A stretch of 64,000 nucleotides of DNA from contig NZ_BOMQ01000017.1 in assembly GCF_016862275.1 (NCBI RefSeq), positions 62,001 to 126,000 on the forward strand, written 5' to 3'. This stretch comes from Actinoplanes nipponensis. Lineage in GTDB: Bacteria > Actinomycetota > Actinomycetes > Mycobacteriales > Micromonosporaceae. The notes beneath the pieces were generated by a model. That model was not told the DNA's origin. It ran no database searches and saw only the letters and a list, made by a program, of their open reading frames with translations. A program made the translations under genes and the position numbers. Shown here piece by piece: positions 56,930 to 64,000 of the stretch. Numbering within the stretch: position 1 is the stretch's first letter; each line of letters starts with the position of its first letter.

Positions 56930-57634
56930 TCATGCCTCGCGGGCCGGCTCCGCGTCGCCGCCACCCAGCAGGGCCCGGGTGACGTTCTGCGCCTCGTCCA
57001 GCATCTCGTCCACCGCCTGGCGCAGGTCGGCGTCGCCCGGCTCCCGGCCCGCCTCGGCGGCGATGAGCACGGCCCGGCGCACCAGCTCCTTGGCGAACGA
57101 GGCGGTGGTGCCCTCGGTGCGGTCGGCGACCTCGTCGAGGATCCCCGCGCTGAACGGCAGCCGGTGGGCGTACCGGGCGATCAGCAGCCGGCGCGCCGGC
57201 CGGCCGGGCAGCGGCACCTCTACCGCGAGGTCCACCCGCCCGGGCCGCTGGGCCAGCGCCGGCTCCAGCACGTCCACCCGGTTGGTGGTGAGCAGGAACG
57301 CCACGTCGGCGTCGTCGCTCAGCCCGTCGAGGGCCTCCAGCACGGCGAACAGCAAGGGCTGTTCGCCCGCGAAGTGGTCGCGGCTCTCCGCCACCAGGTC
57401 GCAGTCCTCCAGCACCACGAGCGCCGGTTGCAGGGCGCGGGCCATCTGGGCGGCCTCCGAGACGTACTGGATGGACGGTCCGGCCAGCAGGATGACCGTC
57501 AGCTCGGGCAGCGCGCCGAGCAGGTAGCGGACGGTGTGGGTCTTGCCGGTGCCCGGCGGCCCGTAGAGCAGCAGGCCCCGACGAATCGCGTCGTCTGCTC
57601 GGCCATGGGTTCGGACGCTAGCCAACTGACGCAT
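56930..57634 (-). pseudogene. AAA ATPase lacking its N-terminal part (probable decayed gene)
   Basis: 234 readable residues hold an AAA core: Walker A YGPPGTGKT, Walker B ALVVLEDCD, sensor 1 FLLTTNRVD, Arg fingers LAQRPGRVD and a C-terminal lid. Normal relatives have a further domain and about 20-30 residues before Walker A. Just upstream, TAGCGT and ATG 57606 make a good leaderless start (MAEQTT), but that ATG is in another frame and stops soon, as if a deletion removed the N-terminal domain out of frame. The open frame from 57634 may still give a short protein. Confidence 0.55.
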
Positions 57635-57673
57635 GCCGTGGTGCGGCTTCCGGCGCGGCCGACTGACTATTCC

Positions 57674-57699
57674 CTCGGCGTATACTCTCGGCGTATAGT
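57674..57699 (+). promoter_or_regulatory. PadR-operon promoter with direct repeats
   Basis: CTCGGCGTATA occurs twice, 13 bp apart (57674-57684, 57687-57697). The second copy ends in the -10 TATAGT (57694-57699), 6 nt before ATG 57706. A regulator bound to both would block the promoter; PadR itself is the best candidate. Confidence 0.6.
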
Positions 57700-57705
57700 G
57701 GCGGC

Positions 57706-58230
57706 ATGACAGTGCCGCTGACCCTCCTCGGGCTCCTCGAACGCGAACCCAGCCACGGCTACGACCTCAAGCGCGACTACGACGCCTACTTCGGGCGGGG
57801 CAAGCCGCTGTCGTTCGGCCAGGTCTACTCGACGCTGTCCCGGCTCGCCCGCGACGGCAAGGTCGTCATCAGCGACCCGGAGCCCGGCGAGGGCCCCGAC
57901 CGCAAGCGCTACGTCATCACCGAGCTCGGCGCGACCGAGGTCGACTCCTGGCTGGCCCAGCCGGTCGCCCCGGAGCCGCACCTGCAGACCGTGCTGTTCG
58001 CCAAGGTGACCCTCGCGCTCATGCTCGGCCGCGACGCCGAGACCTACCTCGACGCCCAGCGCGCCGCCCACCTGCGGCGGATGCGCGAGCTCACCGAGAT
58101 CAAGCGCGGCGGCAGCCTGGTCGACTCCCTGCTCGCCGACCACGGCCTGTTCCACCTGGAGGCGGACCTGCGCTGGATCGAGCTGACCACCGCCCGGCTG
58201 GGCGCCCTGGCCGAGCAGGTCCACTCATGA
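57706..58230 (+). CDS. PadR-family transcriptional regulator
   Basis: 174 residues. Winged helix TLLGLLEREPSHGYDLKRDY, FGQVYSTLSRLARDGKV and RKRYVITELGATEV are typical of PadR; the C-terminal helices (AKVTLALMLGRDAETYLDAQ) form the Vir-type dimer domain. It overlaps the ABC ATPase gene by 4 bp (ATGA), so it very likely controls this exporter operon and itself. Confidence 0.94.
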   Translation: MTVPLTLLGLLEREPSHGYDLKRDYDAYFGRGKPLSFGQVYSTLSRLARDGKVVISDPEPGEGPDRKRYVITELGATEVDSWLAQPVAPEPHLQTVLFAKVTLALMLGRDAETYLDAQRAAHLRRMRELTEIKRGGSLVDSLLADHGLFHLEADLRWIELTTARLGALAEQVHS

Positions 58231-58907
58231 GCATTCTCGAGGCTCGGGGGGTCGTGCTGTCCTTCGGCGAGACGCCGGCGCTGCGCGGCGCCGACCTCGC
58301 CGTCGCCGAGGGCGAGCTGCTGGCGATCATGGGACCGAGCGGCTCCGGCAAGTCCACCCTGCTGCACTGCCTGGCCGGCATCCTGGTGCCCGACGCCGGC
58401 GAGGTCCGCTTCGCCGGCCGGCGGATCGACCGGTTGGGCGAGACCGGGCGCAGCGCCCTGCGGCGCGACGAGTTCGGCTTCGTCTTCCAGTTCGGCCAGC
58501 TCGTCCCCGAGCTCAGCGCGCAGGAGAACGTGGCGTTGCCGCTGCTGCTCAGCGGCGTACGCCGGGCCGCCGCGGTGTCCGAGGCCCGCACCTGGTTCGC
58601 CCGGCTCGGGCTCGACGGGCTCGAGGAGCGGCGTTCCGGCGAGCTCTCCGGCGGCCAGGCCCAGCGCGTCGCCCTCGCCCGGGGGCTGGTGGCCCGGCCC
58701 CGGGTGCTGTTCGCCGACGAGCCGACCGGCGCGCTCGACTCGCTCACCGGCGAGCACGTCATGGACCTGCTGGTCGGCGCGGCCCGCGAGCAGGGCACCA
58801 CCGTCGTGCTGGTCACCCACGAGCCGCGGGTGGCCGCGTACGCCGGCCGGGAGGTCATCGTCCGCGACGGCAAGGTGCACACGCTGACCGCCGAGGCGAT
58901 CGCATGA
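58227..58907 (+). CDS. MacB/LolD-type ABC ATPase
   Basis: 226 residues. Walker A GPSGSGKST, signature LSGGQAQRVALARGL, Walker B VLFADEPTGALDS and H-loop VLVTHEPRVAAYA, all intact, with the short length of the LolD/MacB group. It powers the FtsX-like permease whose gene it overlaps by 4 bp. Such systems work by mechanotransmission on lipoproteins, peptides or the cell wall rather than classical transport. Confidence 0.95.
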   Translation: MSILEARGVVLSFGETPALRGADLAVAEGELLAIMGPSGSGKSTLLHCLAGILVPDAGEVRFAGRRIDRLGETGRSALRRDEFGFVFQFGQLVPELSAQENVALPLLLSGVRRAAAVSEARTWFARLGLDGLEERRSGELSGGQAQRVALARGLVARPRVLFADEPTGALDSLTGEHVMDLLVGAAREQGTTVVLVTHEPRVAAYAGREVIVRDGKVHTLTAEAIA

Positions 58908-61117
58908 TCCGCTTCGGCCTGCGGCTCACCCTGGCCGGCGGCCGGGAGGCGGCGGTACGCCTGGCCGTGATCGCCCTGTCGGTGGCCCTCGGGGTGGGCC
59001 TGCTGCTGGTCGCGCTCACCGGGCTGCACGGCGTGACCAGCCAGAACGACCGGTACGGGTGGGCCAACTCGGCGGACGCGCCGGGCGCCGAACGGGGCGT
59101 GGATCCGCTCTGGTGGCAGCTGCGGGTGGACGGCTTCGATCGCCGTACCATCGGGCGGGTCGACCTGGCCGCGACCGGCCCGCGCTCGCCGGTGCCCCCG
59201 GGCCTGCCCCGCCTGCCCGGGCCGGGGGAGTACTTCGCCTCGCCGGAGCTGGCCCGGCTCATCGCGGCGACCCCGGCCGCGGAGCTGGCCGACCGCTTCC
59301 CGGGCCGGCGCCTGGCCGGCACGATCGGGCCCCGCGCCCTGCCCGCGCCGGACTCGCTGGTCGCCGTGGTCGGCTATGCGCCGGCCGAGCTGTCGCGACG
59401 CGCCGGTGTCTCCCGGGTCGGGACCATCGCCACGACCGCGCCGACCCGGTGCCCGCGCGGGTGCTGGTCCGGCATCCCGTCCTCGGGGCTGCAGCTCATC
59501 CTGTCGGTGGTCGCGGCCGCGCTGATCTTCCCGCTGTTCATCCTCATCAGCACGGCCACCCGGCTCGCCGCCACCCGGCGCGAGCAGCGGTTCGCGGCTA
59601 TGCGGCTGGTCGGCGCGACCCCCGCGCAGGTGTCGGTGGTGTCGGCCGTCGAGTCGACGGTCTCCGCGCTGGCCGGCACGGTCCTCGGCTTCGCACTGTT
59701 CCTGCTGTTCCGGGACGCCGTCGCGGGGATCCCGTTCACCGGCGCCCCGATGTTCCCCGCGGACCTGGCGCTCGACCCGGTCACCGTCCTCGGCGTCGGG
59801 CTGGGCGTGCCGCTGATCGCCGCGCTGGCCGCCCGGCTCGCGCTGCGCCGGGTGCGGATCTCCCCGCTGGGCGTCAGCCGCCGGGTCACGCCCCGGCCGC
59901 CGCGGGCGTGGCGGCTGGTGCCGCTGGCCGCCGGCCTGGCCGAGATGGCGTACTTCGTGGGCCGCCGGCCGGACACCACCAACGGGCAGATCGCCGCCTA
60001 CCTGTCCGGCATCTTCACCATCCTGATCGGCCTGGTCACGGCCGGCCCCTGGCTGACGATGGCCGGCTCCCGGCTGGTCGCCCGCCGGGCGCGCCGGCCC
60101 GCGGCGCTGATCGCCGCCCGCCGGCTGGCCGACGACCCGCGGGCCGGGTTCCGGTCGGTCAGCGGCCTGGTGCTCGCGCTGTTCGTCACCAGCGTGGCGG
60201 TCGGCGTCATCGGGTCGATCTCCGCCGACCGCGGCCCGCGGGCGGACCCGGACGTCGCGACCCTGTACACGCTGTTCCGGGACGAGGAGACGGCCCCGGC
60301 CGGCGACCCGGTGCCGGCCGGCCTGGCCGCGCAGCCGGGCGTGCGGGCCAGCGTCGTGACCCGCCTCCCGCCGGCCGGCGTGCCGGTGCCCGAGTCCCCC
60401 TCGGACTCGTTCGGCGGGCCGTACGTGCTGGCGTCGTGCGACGAGATCGCCCGGCTGCCGGGCGTCACCCGGTGCGCCGCCGGGGCGCGGACCGCCTGGG
60501 TCTGGCCCGACCTGTCCGGCCCCGACGAATGGACCGGGCCGTGGCCGGCCGCGGACGTCGACCCGGCCCGGCTGAGCACCTTCCGGGCCCAGTCGATCGT
60601 CACCGTGACGGACGGCTCGGTCGCCGCGCTGGAACGGGCCCGCACGGTCCTGCAGCTCGCCCACCCGATGCTGTACTCGCCCTACTCCGAAAGGGAGTGG
60701 CAGGCCGAGGCGACCAAGGTCTTCCAGGGCTGGCGGCGGCTGGCCGACGTCGTCATCCTGGTCAGCCTGGCCATCGCCGGATGCAGCCTGGCGGTGAGCG
60801 TCGCGGGCGGCCTCAGCGAGCGCAAGCGCCCGTTCAGCATGCTGCGGCTCACCGGCGTCCCGCTGGGCACGCTGCGCCGGGTGGTCGCGCTGGAGAGCGT
60901 CACCCCGCTGGTGCTGGCCTGCCTGGTCGCGCTCGGCGCCGGACTGCTGGCGGCGCAGCTGTTCCTGACCGGCCAGATGGAGCTGTCGTTGAGCCCGCCC
61001 GGGGTGTCGTTCTATGCCATCGTGGTCGGCGGGCTCGCGGCGTCGCTCGCCGTGATCGCCTCCACCATGCCGCTGCTGCGCCGGATCACCGGACCGGAGG
61101 CGGCCCGCAACGAATGA
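58904..61117 (+). CDS. FtsX-like ABC permease
   Basis: 737 residues. An N-terminal helix (about 18-40) is followed by an extracytoplasmic domain, then a first FtsX core with three helices (about 205-330, TRLAATRREQRFAAMRLVGA), two more helices (about 345-450), a second extracytoplasmic part and a second core with three helices (about 620-725; ERKRPFSMLRLTGVPLGTLR). This ten-helix double-FtsX layout is common in Gram-positive bacteria (BceB-like or cell-envelope stress systems). PadR control fits such exporters. Confidence 0.92.
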   Translation: MIRFGLRLTLAGGREAAVRLAVIALSVALGVGLLLVALTGLHGVTSQNDRYGWANSADAPGAERGVDPLWWQLRVDGFDRRTIGRVDLAATGPRSPVPPGLPRLPGPGEYFASPELARLIAATPAAELADRFPGRRLAGTIGPRALPAPDSLVAVVGYAPAELSRRAGVSRVGTIATTAPTRCPRGCWSGIPSSGLQLILSVVAAALIFPLFILISTATRLAATRREQRFAAMRLVGATPAQVSVVSAVESTVSALAGTVLGFALFLLFRDAVAGIPFTGAPMFPADLALDPVTVLGVGLGVPLIAALAARLALRRVRISPLGVSRRVTPRPPRAWRLVPLAAGLAEMAYFVGRRPDTTNGQIAAYLSGIFTILIGLVTAGPWLTMAGSRLVARRARRPAALIAARRLADDPRAGFRSVSGLVLALFVTSVAVGVIGSISADRGPRADPDVATLYTLFRDEETAPAGDPVPAGLAAQPGVRASVVTRLPPAGVPVPESPSDSFGGPYVLASCDEIARLPGVTRCAAGARTAWVWPDLSGPDEWTGPWPAADVDPARLSTFRAQSIVTVTDGSVAALERARTVLQLAHPMLYSPYSEREWQAEATKVFQGWRRLADVVILVSLAIAGCSLAVSVAGGLSERKRPFSMLRLTGVPLGTLRRVVALESVTPLVLACLVALGAGLLAAQLFLTGQMELSLSPPGVSFYAIVVGGLAASLAVIASTMPLLRRITGPEAARNE

Positions 61118-61124
61118 GGTTCCC

Positions 61125-61631
61125 GTGCCCGACGACCGGATCGGACCGCCGCTGCTCGGCGGGGAACGCGAGACCCTGCGCGCGTTCCTGGACTACCACC
61201 GGGCCACGCTGGAGATGAAGTGCCGGGGCCTGACCGACGAGCAGCTGCGGCAGCGGTCGATGCCGCCGTCCACGCTGAGCCTGCTGGGCCTGGTCCGGCA
61301 CATGGCCGAGGTCGAGCGCACCTGGTTCCGCCGGGTGATCGACGCTCAGGACGTCCCGCTGCGCTGGTCGGCCGAGGGCGACTTCCAGGCCGCGTACGAC
61401 GCGTCGGCGTCCAGCCGGGCCGAGGCGTTCGGCGCGTGGCAGGAGGAGGTCGAGCACGCGCGCCGCATCGAACGGGCGGCCGAGTCGCTCGACGTGACGG
61501 GCTACCAGGCGCGGTGGGACGAGAAGGTCTCGCTGCGCCTGGTCATGCTCCACATGATCCACGAGTACGCCCGGCACAACGGCCACGCGGACTTCCTGCG
61601 CGAGGGCATCGACGGCGAGGTCGGCGCCTGA
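61125..61631 (+). CDS. DinB family (DUF664) protein
   Basis: 168 residues. FLDYHRATLEMKCRGLTDEQ, LVRHMAEVERTWFRRV and HMIHEYARHNGHADFLRE give the DUF664/DinB four-helix bundle with three metal-binding His. Many actinobacterial members act as thiol (mycothiol) transferases, the rest are unassigned. It starts 7 bp after the permease stop, as the fourth gene of the PadR operon. Confidence 0.9.
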   Translation: MPDDRIGPPLLGGERETLRAFLDYHRATLEMKCRGLTDEQLRQRSMPPSTLSLLGLVRHMAEVERTWFRRVIDAQDVPLRWSAEGDFQAAYDASASSRAEAFGAWQEEVEHARRIERAAESLDVTGYQARWDEKVSLRLVMLHMIHEYARHNGHADFLREGIDGEVGA

Positions 61632-61670
61632 ACCGAGCCGCCGGCGCTGTCCGGACGGGTGCCGGTGTGC

Positions 61671-61676
61671 CAGGCT
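61671..61676 (+). promoter_or_regulatory. -10 box of the gene at 61683
   Basis: CAGGCT, then gaggcc, then ATG 61683. Confidence 0.4.
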
Positions 61677-61682
61677 GAGGCC

Positions 61683-62525
61683 ATGCGACGCGTGGTGACG
61701 TGGGCCCGGACGGTCGGCGTGGCGGGCGCCCTGCTCGCCGGCGCCCTCGGGTCGGCGGCCGCCGTACGGCTGAGCGGTTTTCCCGGACCGCCGGCCGAGG
61801 CCGACGCGGTCGCCGCCGCGGTCACGGCGATCGGGCAGCGCCCGCTGGACCGGCCCGGACCGGTCGTGGTCTGCGACTTCTTCTGCCCCGAGGACGACGG
61901 CGACGGCGTGGTGTCCTACGACTCCGCGCCGGACCGCACGGACGTGGTCACGGTGACCTACGAGCTGTCCGGCACGTCCGCGCCGGCGGTCGAGGCGCGG
62001 GCGCGCGACCGGCTCGCGGCGGCCGGATGGCGCGCGGACCGGGACGGCGACCTCACCCGCGACGGTCTGGCCGTCGGCCTGCAGATCGCGGACGCGGGCG
62101 GCGGGGTCCGGGCAACCGTGGTGGCGTCGAAACTCACGTCGCCGTTGGCCGGCGTGCTCGCCGTGGCCGGGTTCCTGCTCGGGGCGGCGCTCGGTGGGTT
62201 GCTGGTGCGGCTCGCCCACCGGCGGTTCCGCCGGCACGGGCCCGCGGTGAGCCTGGTCGCCGGTGCTCCGGCGGTGGTGGTCACCGCCCTCACCCTGGGC
62301 TACGCCGCGATGGCCGTGCTGATGACAGCGCACGATCCGCGGCGGCCGGGCGTCCAGCTGGCCGAGTTCCTGCTGACCGTGTTCCCGTCGGTGAGCCTCG
62401 CGGTGGGCGGCGCCGCGCTGCTCGCGCTGGCCCTCGTCGCGCTGCCGCCGCGCCCGGGACCGGCGGGACTTCGGCTCGGGCGGCCGGTCGGGCACACTGG
62501 TGGCCATGGTGCAGCCAGGTCCTGA
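61683..62525 (+). CDS. Membrane protein of unknown function
   Basis: 280 residues. An N-terminal helix or signal anchor (about 10-28), an extracytoplasmic domain of about 110 residues with a Cys pair (VVCDFFCPEDDGDG), then three helices (about 155-175, 195-220, 235-258). No family recognised. ATG 61683 is chosen by the leaderless pattern; an in-frame start 24 nt upstream has no support. Its 3' end overlaps the next small gene. Confidence 0.7.
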   Translation: MRRVVTWARTVGVAGALLAGALGSAAAVRLSGFPGPPAEADAVAAAVTAIGQRPLDRPGPVVVCDFFCPEDDGDGVVSYDSAPDRTDVVTVTYELSGTSAPAVEARARDRLAAAGWRADRDGDLTRDGLAVGLQIADAGGGVRATVVASKLTSPLAGVLAVAGFLLGAALGGLLVRLAHRRFRRHGPAVSLVAGAPAVVVTALTLGYAAMAVLMTAHDPRRPGVQLAEFLLTVFPSVSLAVGGAALLALALVALPPRPGPAGLRLGRPVGHTGGHGAARS

Positions 62526-62700
62526 CCCGGACAACTACCCGCCCATCGACCCGAGTGAGCCCGTCCCGGACGACCCGGGCGAGCTGTCCCCGGACACGCC
62601 GGAGACGCTGCCGCCGGCGCCGGTCGAGCCGATGCCGGGTCCGGACGACCCGGGCAACGTGCCCAACGGCGACCCGGGGAACGTGCCCGAGCCCGCCTGA
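62506..62700 (+). CDS. Short Pro/Asp/Glu-rich protein
   Basis: 64 residues, acidic and proline-rich throughout (DPDNYPPIDPSEPVPDDPGE; PDDPGNVPNGDPGNVPEPA), certainly unstructured. No signal peptide. It overlaps the 3' end of the membrane protein gene by 20 bp in another frame; CACACT lies 7 nt before the ATG. Codon bias supports translation, but a function cannot be proposed. Confidence 0.5.
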   Translation: MVQPGPDPDNYPPIDPSEPVPDDPGELSPDTPETLPPAPVEPMPGPDDPGNVPNGDPGNVPEPA

Positions 62701-62813
62701 GCCCCGGGCCGCGCCGGTCGGTCGTGTTAATGGCCGCGCGGACCCGCCGCGGCTTTGGCCGGGCCGACCGGGCTCTGGTCGCGCCGACCCGCCGTGTCCG
62801 GACCGGCCGGGGA

Positions 62814-63092
62814 TCAGCCGATCAGCGAGCGGATGATCACGATGGCCAGGAAGACGAGGATGAACGCCAGGTCCAGCGACACCCCGCCGAGCCGCAGCGG
62901 CGGCACGACCCGGCGGACCGGCGCGAGGATCGGCTCGGTCACCGCGTACACCCCGGCGGTGAGCCGGGAGCGGACCGAGCCGTATGCCGAGGGCCCGGCC
63001 AGCGTCACCGTCCAGTCGAGCACCGCCCGCACGATCAGCAGCACCTGCACCAGCAGCAACACCAGGCTCACGAGCGCGAGCACAAGACCCAT
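62814..63092 (-). CDS. YggT family membrane protein
   Basis: 92 residues. Two membrane helices (about 2-25 and 68-88) and between them VRSRLTAGVYAVTEPILAPV and RRVVPPLRLGGVSLDLAFIL, the YggT signature. YggT proteins are linked to cell division or envelope maintenance and normally sit beside sepF and divIVA; here it stands alone. GGAGG before ATG 63092 decides the start. Confidence 0.92.
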   Translation of the reverse strand: MGLVLALVSLVLLLVQVLLIVRAVLDWTVTLAGPSAYGSVRSRLTAGVYAVTEPILAPVRRVVPPLRLGGVSLDLAFILVFLAIVIIRSLIG

Positions 63093-63169
63093 GGGGACCT
63101 CCAAGGCCGGACGGGGGCGCTCTCCACTATGCGGCCTTTTGTTGTGAATCCGCTGAGCGGTGGCCGGTG

Positions 63170-63898
63170 ATGCGCGTGACCGTGCTCGGCGGCTGCGGCG
63201 CGTGGCCCGAGGCGGGCTCGGCCTGCAGCGGCTACGTCGTCGAGCGGGACGGGTTCCGGCTGGTGCTGGACCTGGGCTACGCCACGATGCCCCGGCTGCC
63301 CGGCCCGGTCGACGCGGTCTTCATCAGCCACGGCCACCCCGACCACTGCGCCGACCTGAACCCGCTGCTGCGGGCCCGGGCGATGAGTCCGGAACCGCTG
63401 CCGCCGCTGCCGGTGTACGCCCCGCCGGGCGCCCTGGACGCGGTCCTGGCGCTGGACCGGCCGGGGATGCTGGACCACGCGTACGAGCTGCACGAGATCG
63501 CGGCGGGGGAGTCGTTCCGGGTCGGTCCGTTCGTGGCGTCGACCCGGCTGCTGCCGCACTGGGTGCCGAACGCGGGGATCAGGCTGGCCGCGGGCGGGCG
63601 GGTGCTCGCGTACACCGGGGACTGCGGGCCCAGCCCGGAGGTGGTGGCGCTGGCCCGGGACGCGGACCTGCTGATCGCCGACGCGACGCATCCGGGCGCC
63701 GTACCGGAGGAAGCCCGGGGTCTGCTCAGCGGCCCGCGGGATGCGGGCCGGCAGGCCCGCGCGGCCGGCGTACGCCACCTGCTGCTCACCCACCTGTGGC
63801 CGGGCGCCGACCACGCGGCCGCGGTGGCGGAGGCGGCGACCGAGTACGGCGGCCCGATCGGTGTCGCGACGCCCGGGCTGGTTGTCGCGGCTGGGTAG
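63170..63898 (+). CDS. MBL-fold metallohydrolase (RNase Z-like)
   Basis: 242 residues. MRVTVLGGCGAWPEAGSACS, DAVFISHGHPDHCADL (HXHXDH metal site), LPHWVPNAGIRL, LAYTGDCGPSPEVV and a final HLLLTHLWPGAD are those of RNase Z/ElaC-like metallo-beta-lactamase proteins. It probably binds two zinc ions and cleaves a phosphodiester or similar bond. A GTG one codon upstream is an alternative start. Confidence 0.9.
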   Translation: MRVTVLGGCGAWPEAGSACSGYVVERDGFRLVLDLGYATMPRLPGPVDAVFISHGHPDHCADLNPLLRARAMSPEPLPPLPVYAPPGALDAVLALDRPGMLDHAYELHEIAAGESFRVGPFVASTRLLPHWVPNAGIRLAAGGRVLAYTGDCGPSPEVVALARDADLLIADATHPGAVPEEARGLLSGPRDAGRQARAAGVRHLLLTHLWPGADHAAAVAEAATEYGGPIGVATPGLVVAAG

Positions 63899-63901
63899 GC
63901 T
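63896..63901 (+). promoter_or_regulatory. -10 box of last gene
   Basis: TAGGCT overlaps the stop codon of the MBL gene, with 6 nt to ATG 63908. Confidence 0.5.
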
Positions 63902-63907
63902 GCCCGG

Positions 63908-64000
63908 ATGTACGCGATCGATCTTGGCGACGGCGCGCAGCTGCGGCCGCTGGAACCGTGGCAGGCGCCCGAATTCCTCGCTCACATGGACCGGGCTCGC
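63908..64000 (+). CDS. GNAT-type acetyltransferase, N-terminal fragment
   Basis: Only 31 codons are inside the window. The start MYAIDLGDGAQLRPLEPWQA, then EFLAHMDRAR, resembles the first strand and helix of RimJ/RimL-type N-acetyltransferases (ribosomal-protein or small-molecule acetylation). The assignment rests on this short stretch. Confidence 0.6.
   Translation, partial: MYAIDLGDGAQLRPLEPWQAPEFLAHMDRAR

Overview
The window is a very GC-rich, gene-dense chromosomal segment from an actinomycete, most likely Micromonosporaceae (Actinoplanes-like); that placement is inferred, not tested. The support is strong G/C third-position bias, F420-type and mycothiol-type enzyme families, a stand-alone LigD polymerase, LacI/TetR/PadR/MarR regulators, secreted glycosidases with actinobacterial signal peptides, and many genes with a TANNNT-like -10 box only 6-7 nt before the start codon (leaderless transcription). 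No rRNA, tRNA, CRISPR array, transposase or phage gene was seen.

Region 1 (1-16.1 kb) is a mosaic of small units: a truncated PPOX-type enzyme, a large secreted GH92 enzyme divergent from a Cys-containing HTH regulator, a NarL-type two-component operon led by a tiny membrane protein, LigD polymerase, two small membrane proteins, a LacI regulator, an acyltransferase, an ArsR-MFS pair, an exported intradiol dioxygenase and a DUF4242 protein. Region 2 (16.2-29.7 kb) carries a LAL-type regulator, a Ser-rich membrane-anchored protein, MmcQ/YjbR, GNAT, AhpD-like, epoxide hydrolase, luciferase-like oxidoreductase, a TIGR03086 protein divergent from MarR, RNase HI with an apparently ownerless CebR-type operator upstream, an ABC-2 exporter and a second two-component pair.

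Region 3 (30.3-51.2 kb) is the most coherent part: a Wzx/Wzy-type exopolysaccharide locus. It runs from a polyprenyl glycosylphosphotransferase through a PAP2 protein, an Alg14-Alg13 fusion glycosyltransferase, a secreted beta-propeller protein, a Wzz-like protein with a decayed tyrosine-kinase domain, a GT2 enzyme, an O-antigen-ligase/polymerase and a flippase to a PAPS-dependent sulfotransferase, suggesting a sulfated polymer. It is followed by secreted GH54 arabinofuranosidase, a phosphotransferase, a secreted GH16 glucanase, and a large secreted Calx-beta protein directly preceded by a cyclic di-GMP-I riboswitch. Together this looks like a matrix (biofilm/capsule) locus with one component under second-messenger control.

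Region 4 (51.2-64 kb) holds a secreted lectin-like protein, a TetR-controlled heterodimeric ABC exporter whose two genes are joined by a duplicated 22-codon mini-ORF, a probably decayed AAA ATPase, a PadR-controlled MacB/FtsX-type ABC operon, and small housekeeping or hypothetical genes, ending in a truncated GNAT gene.
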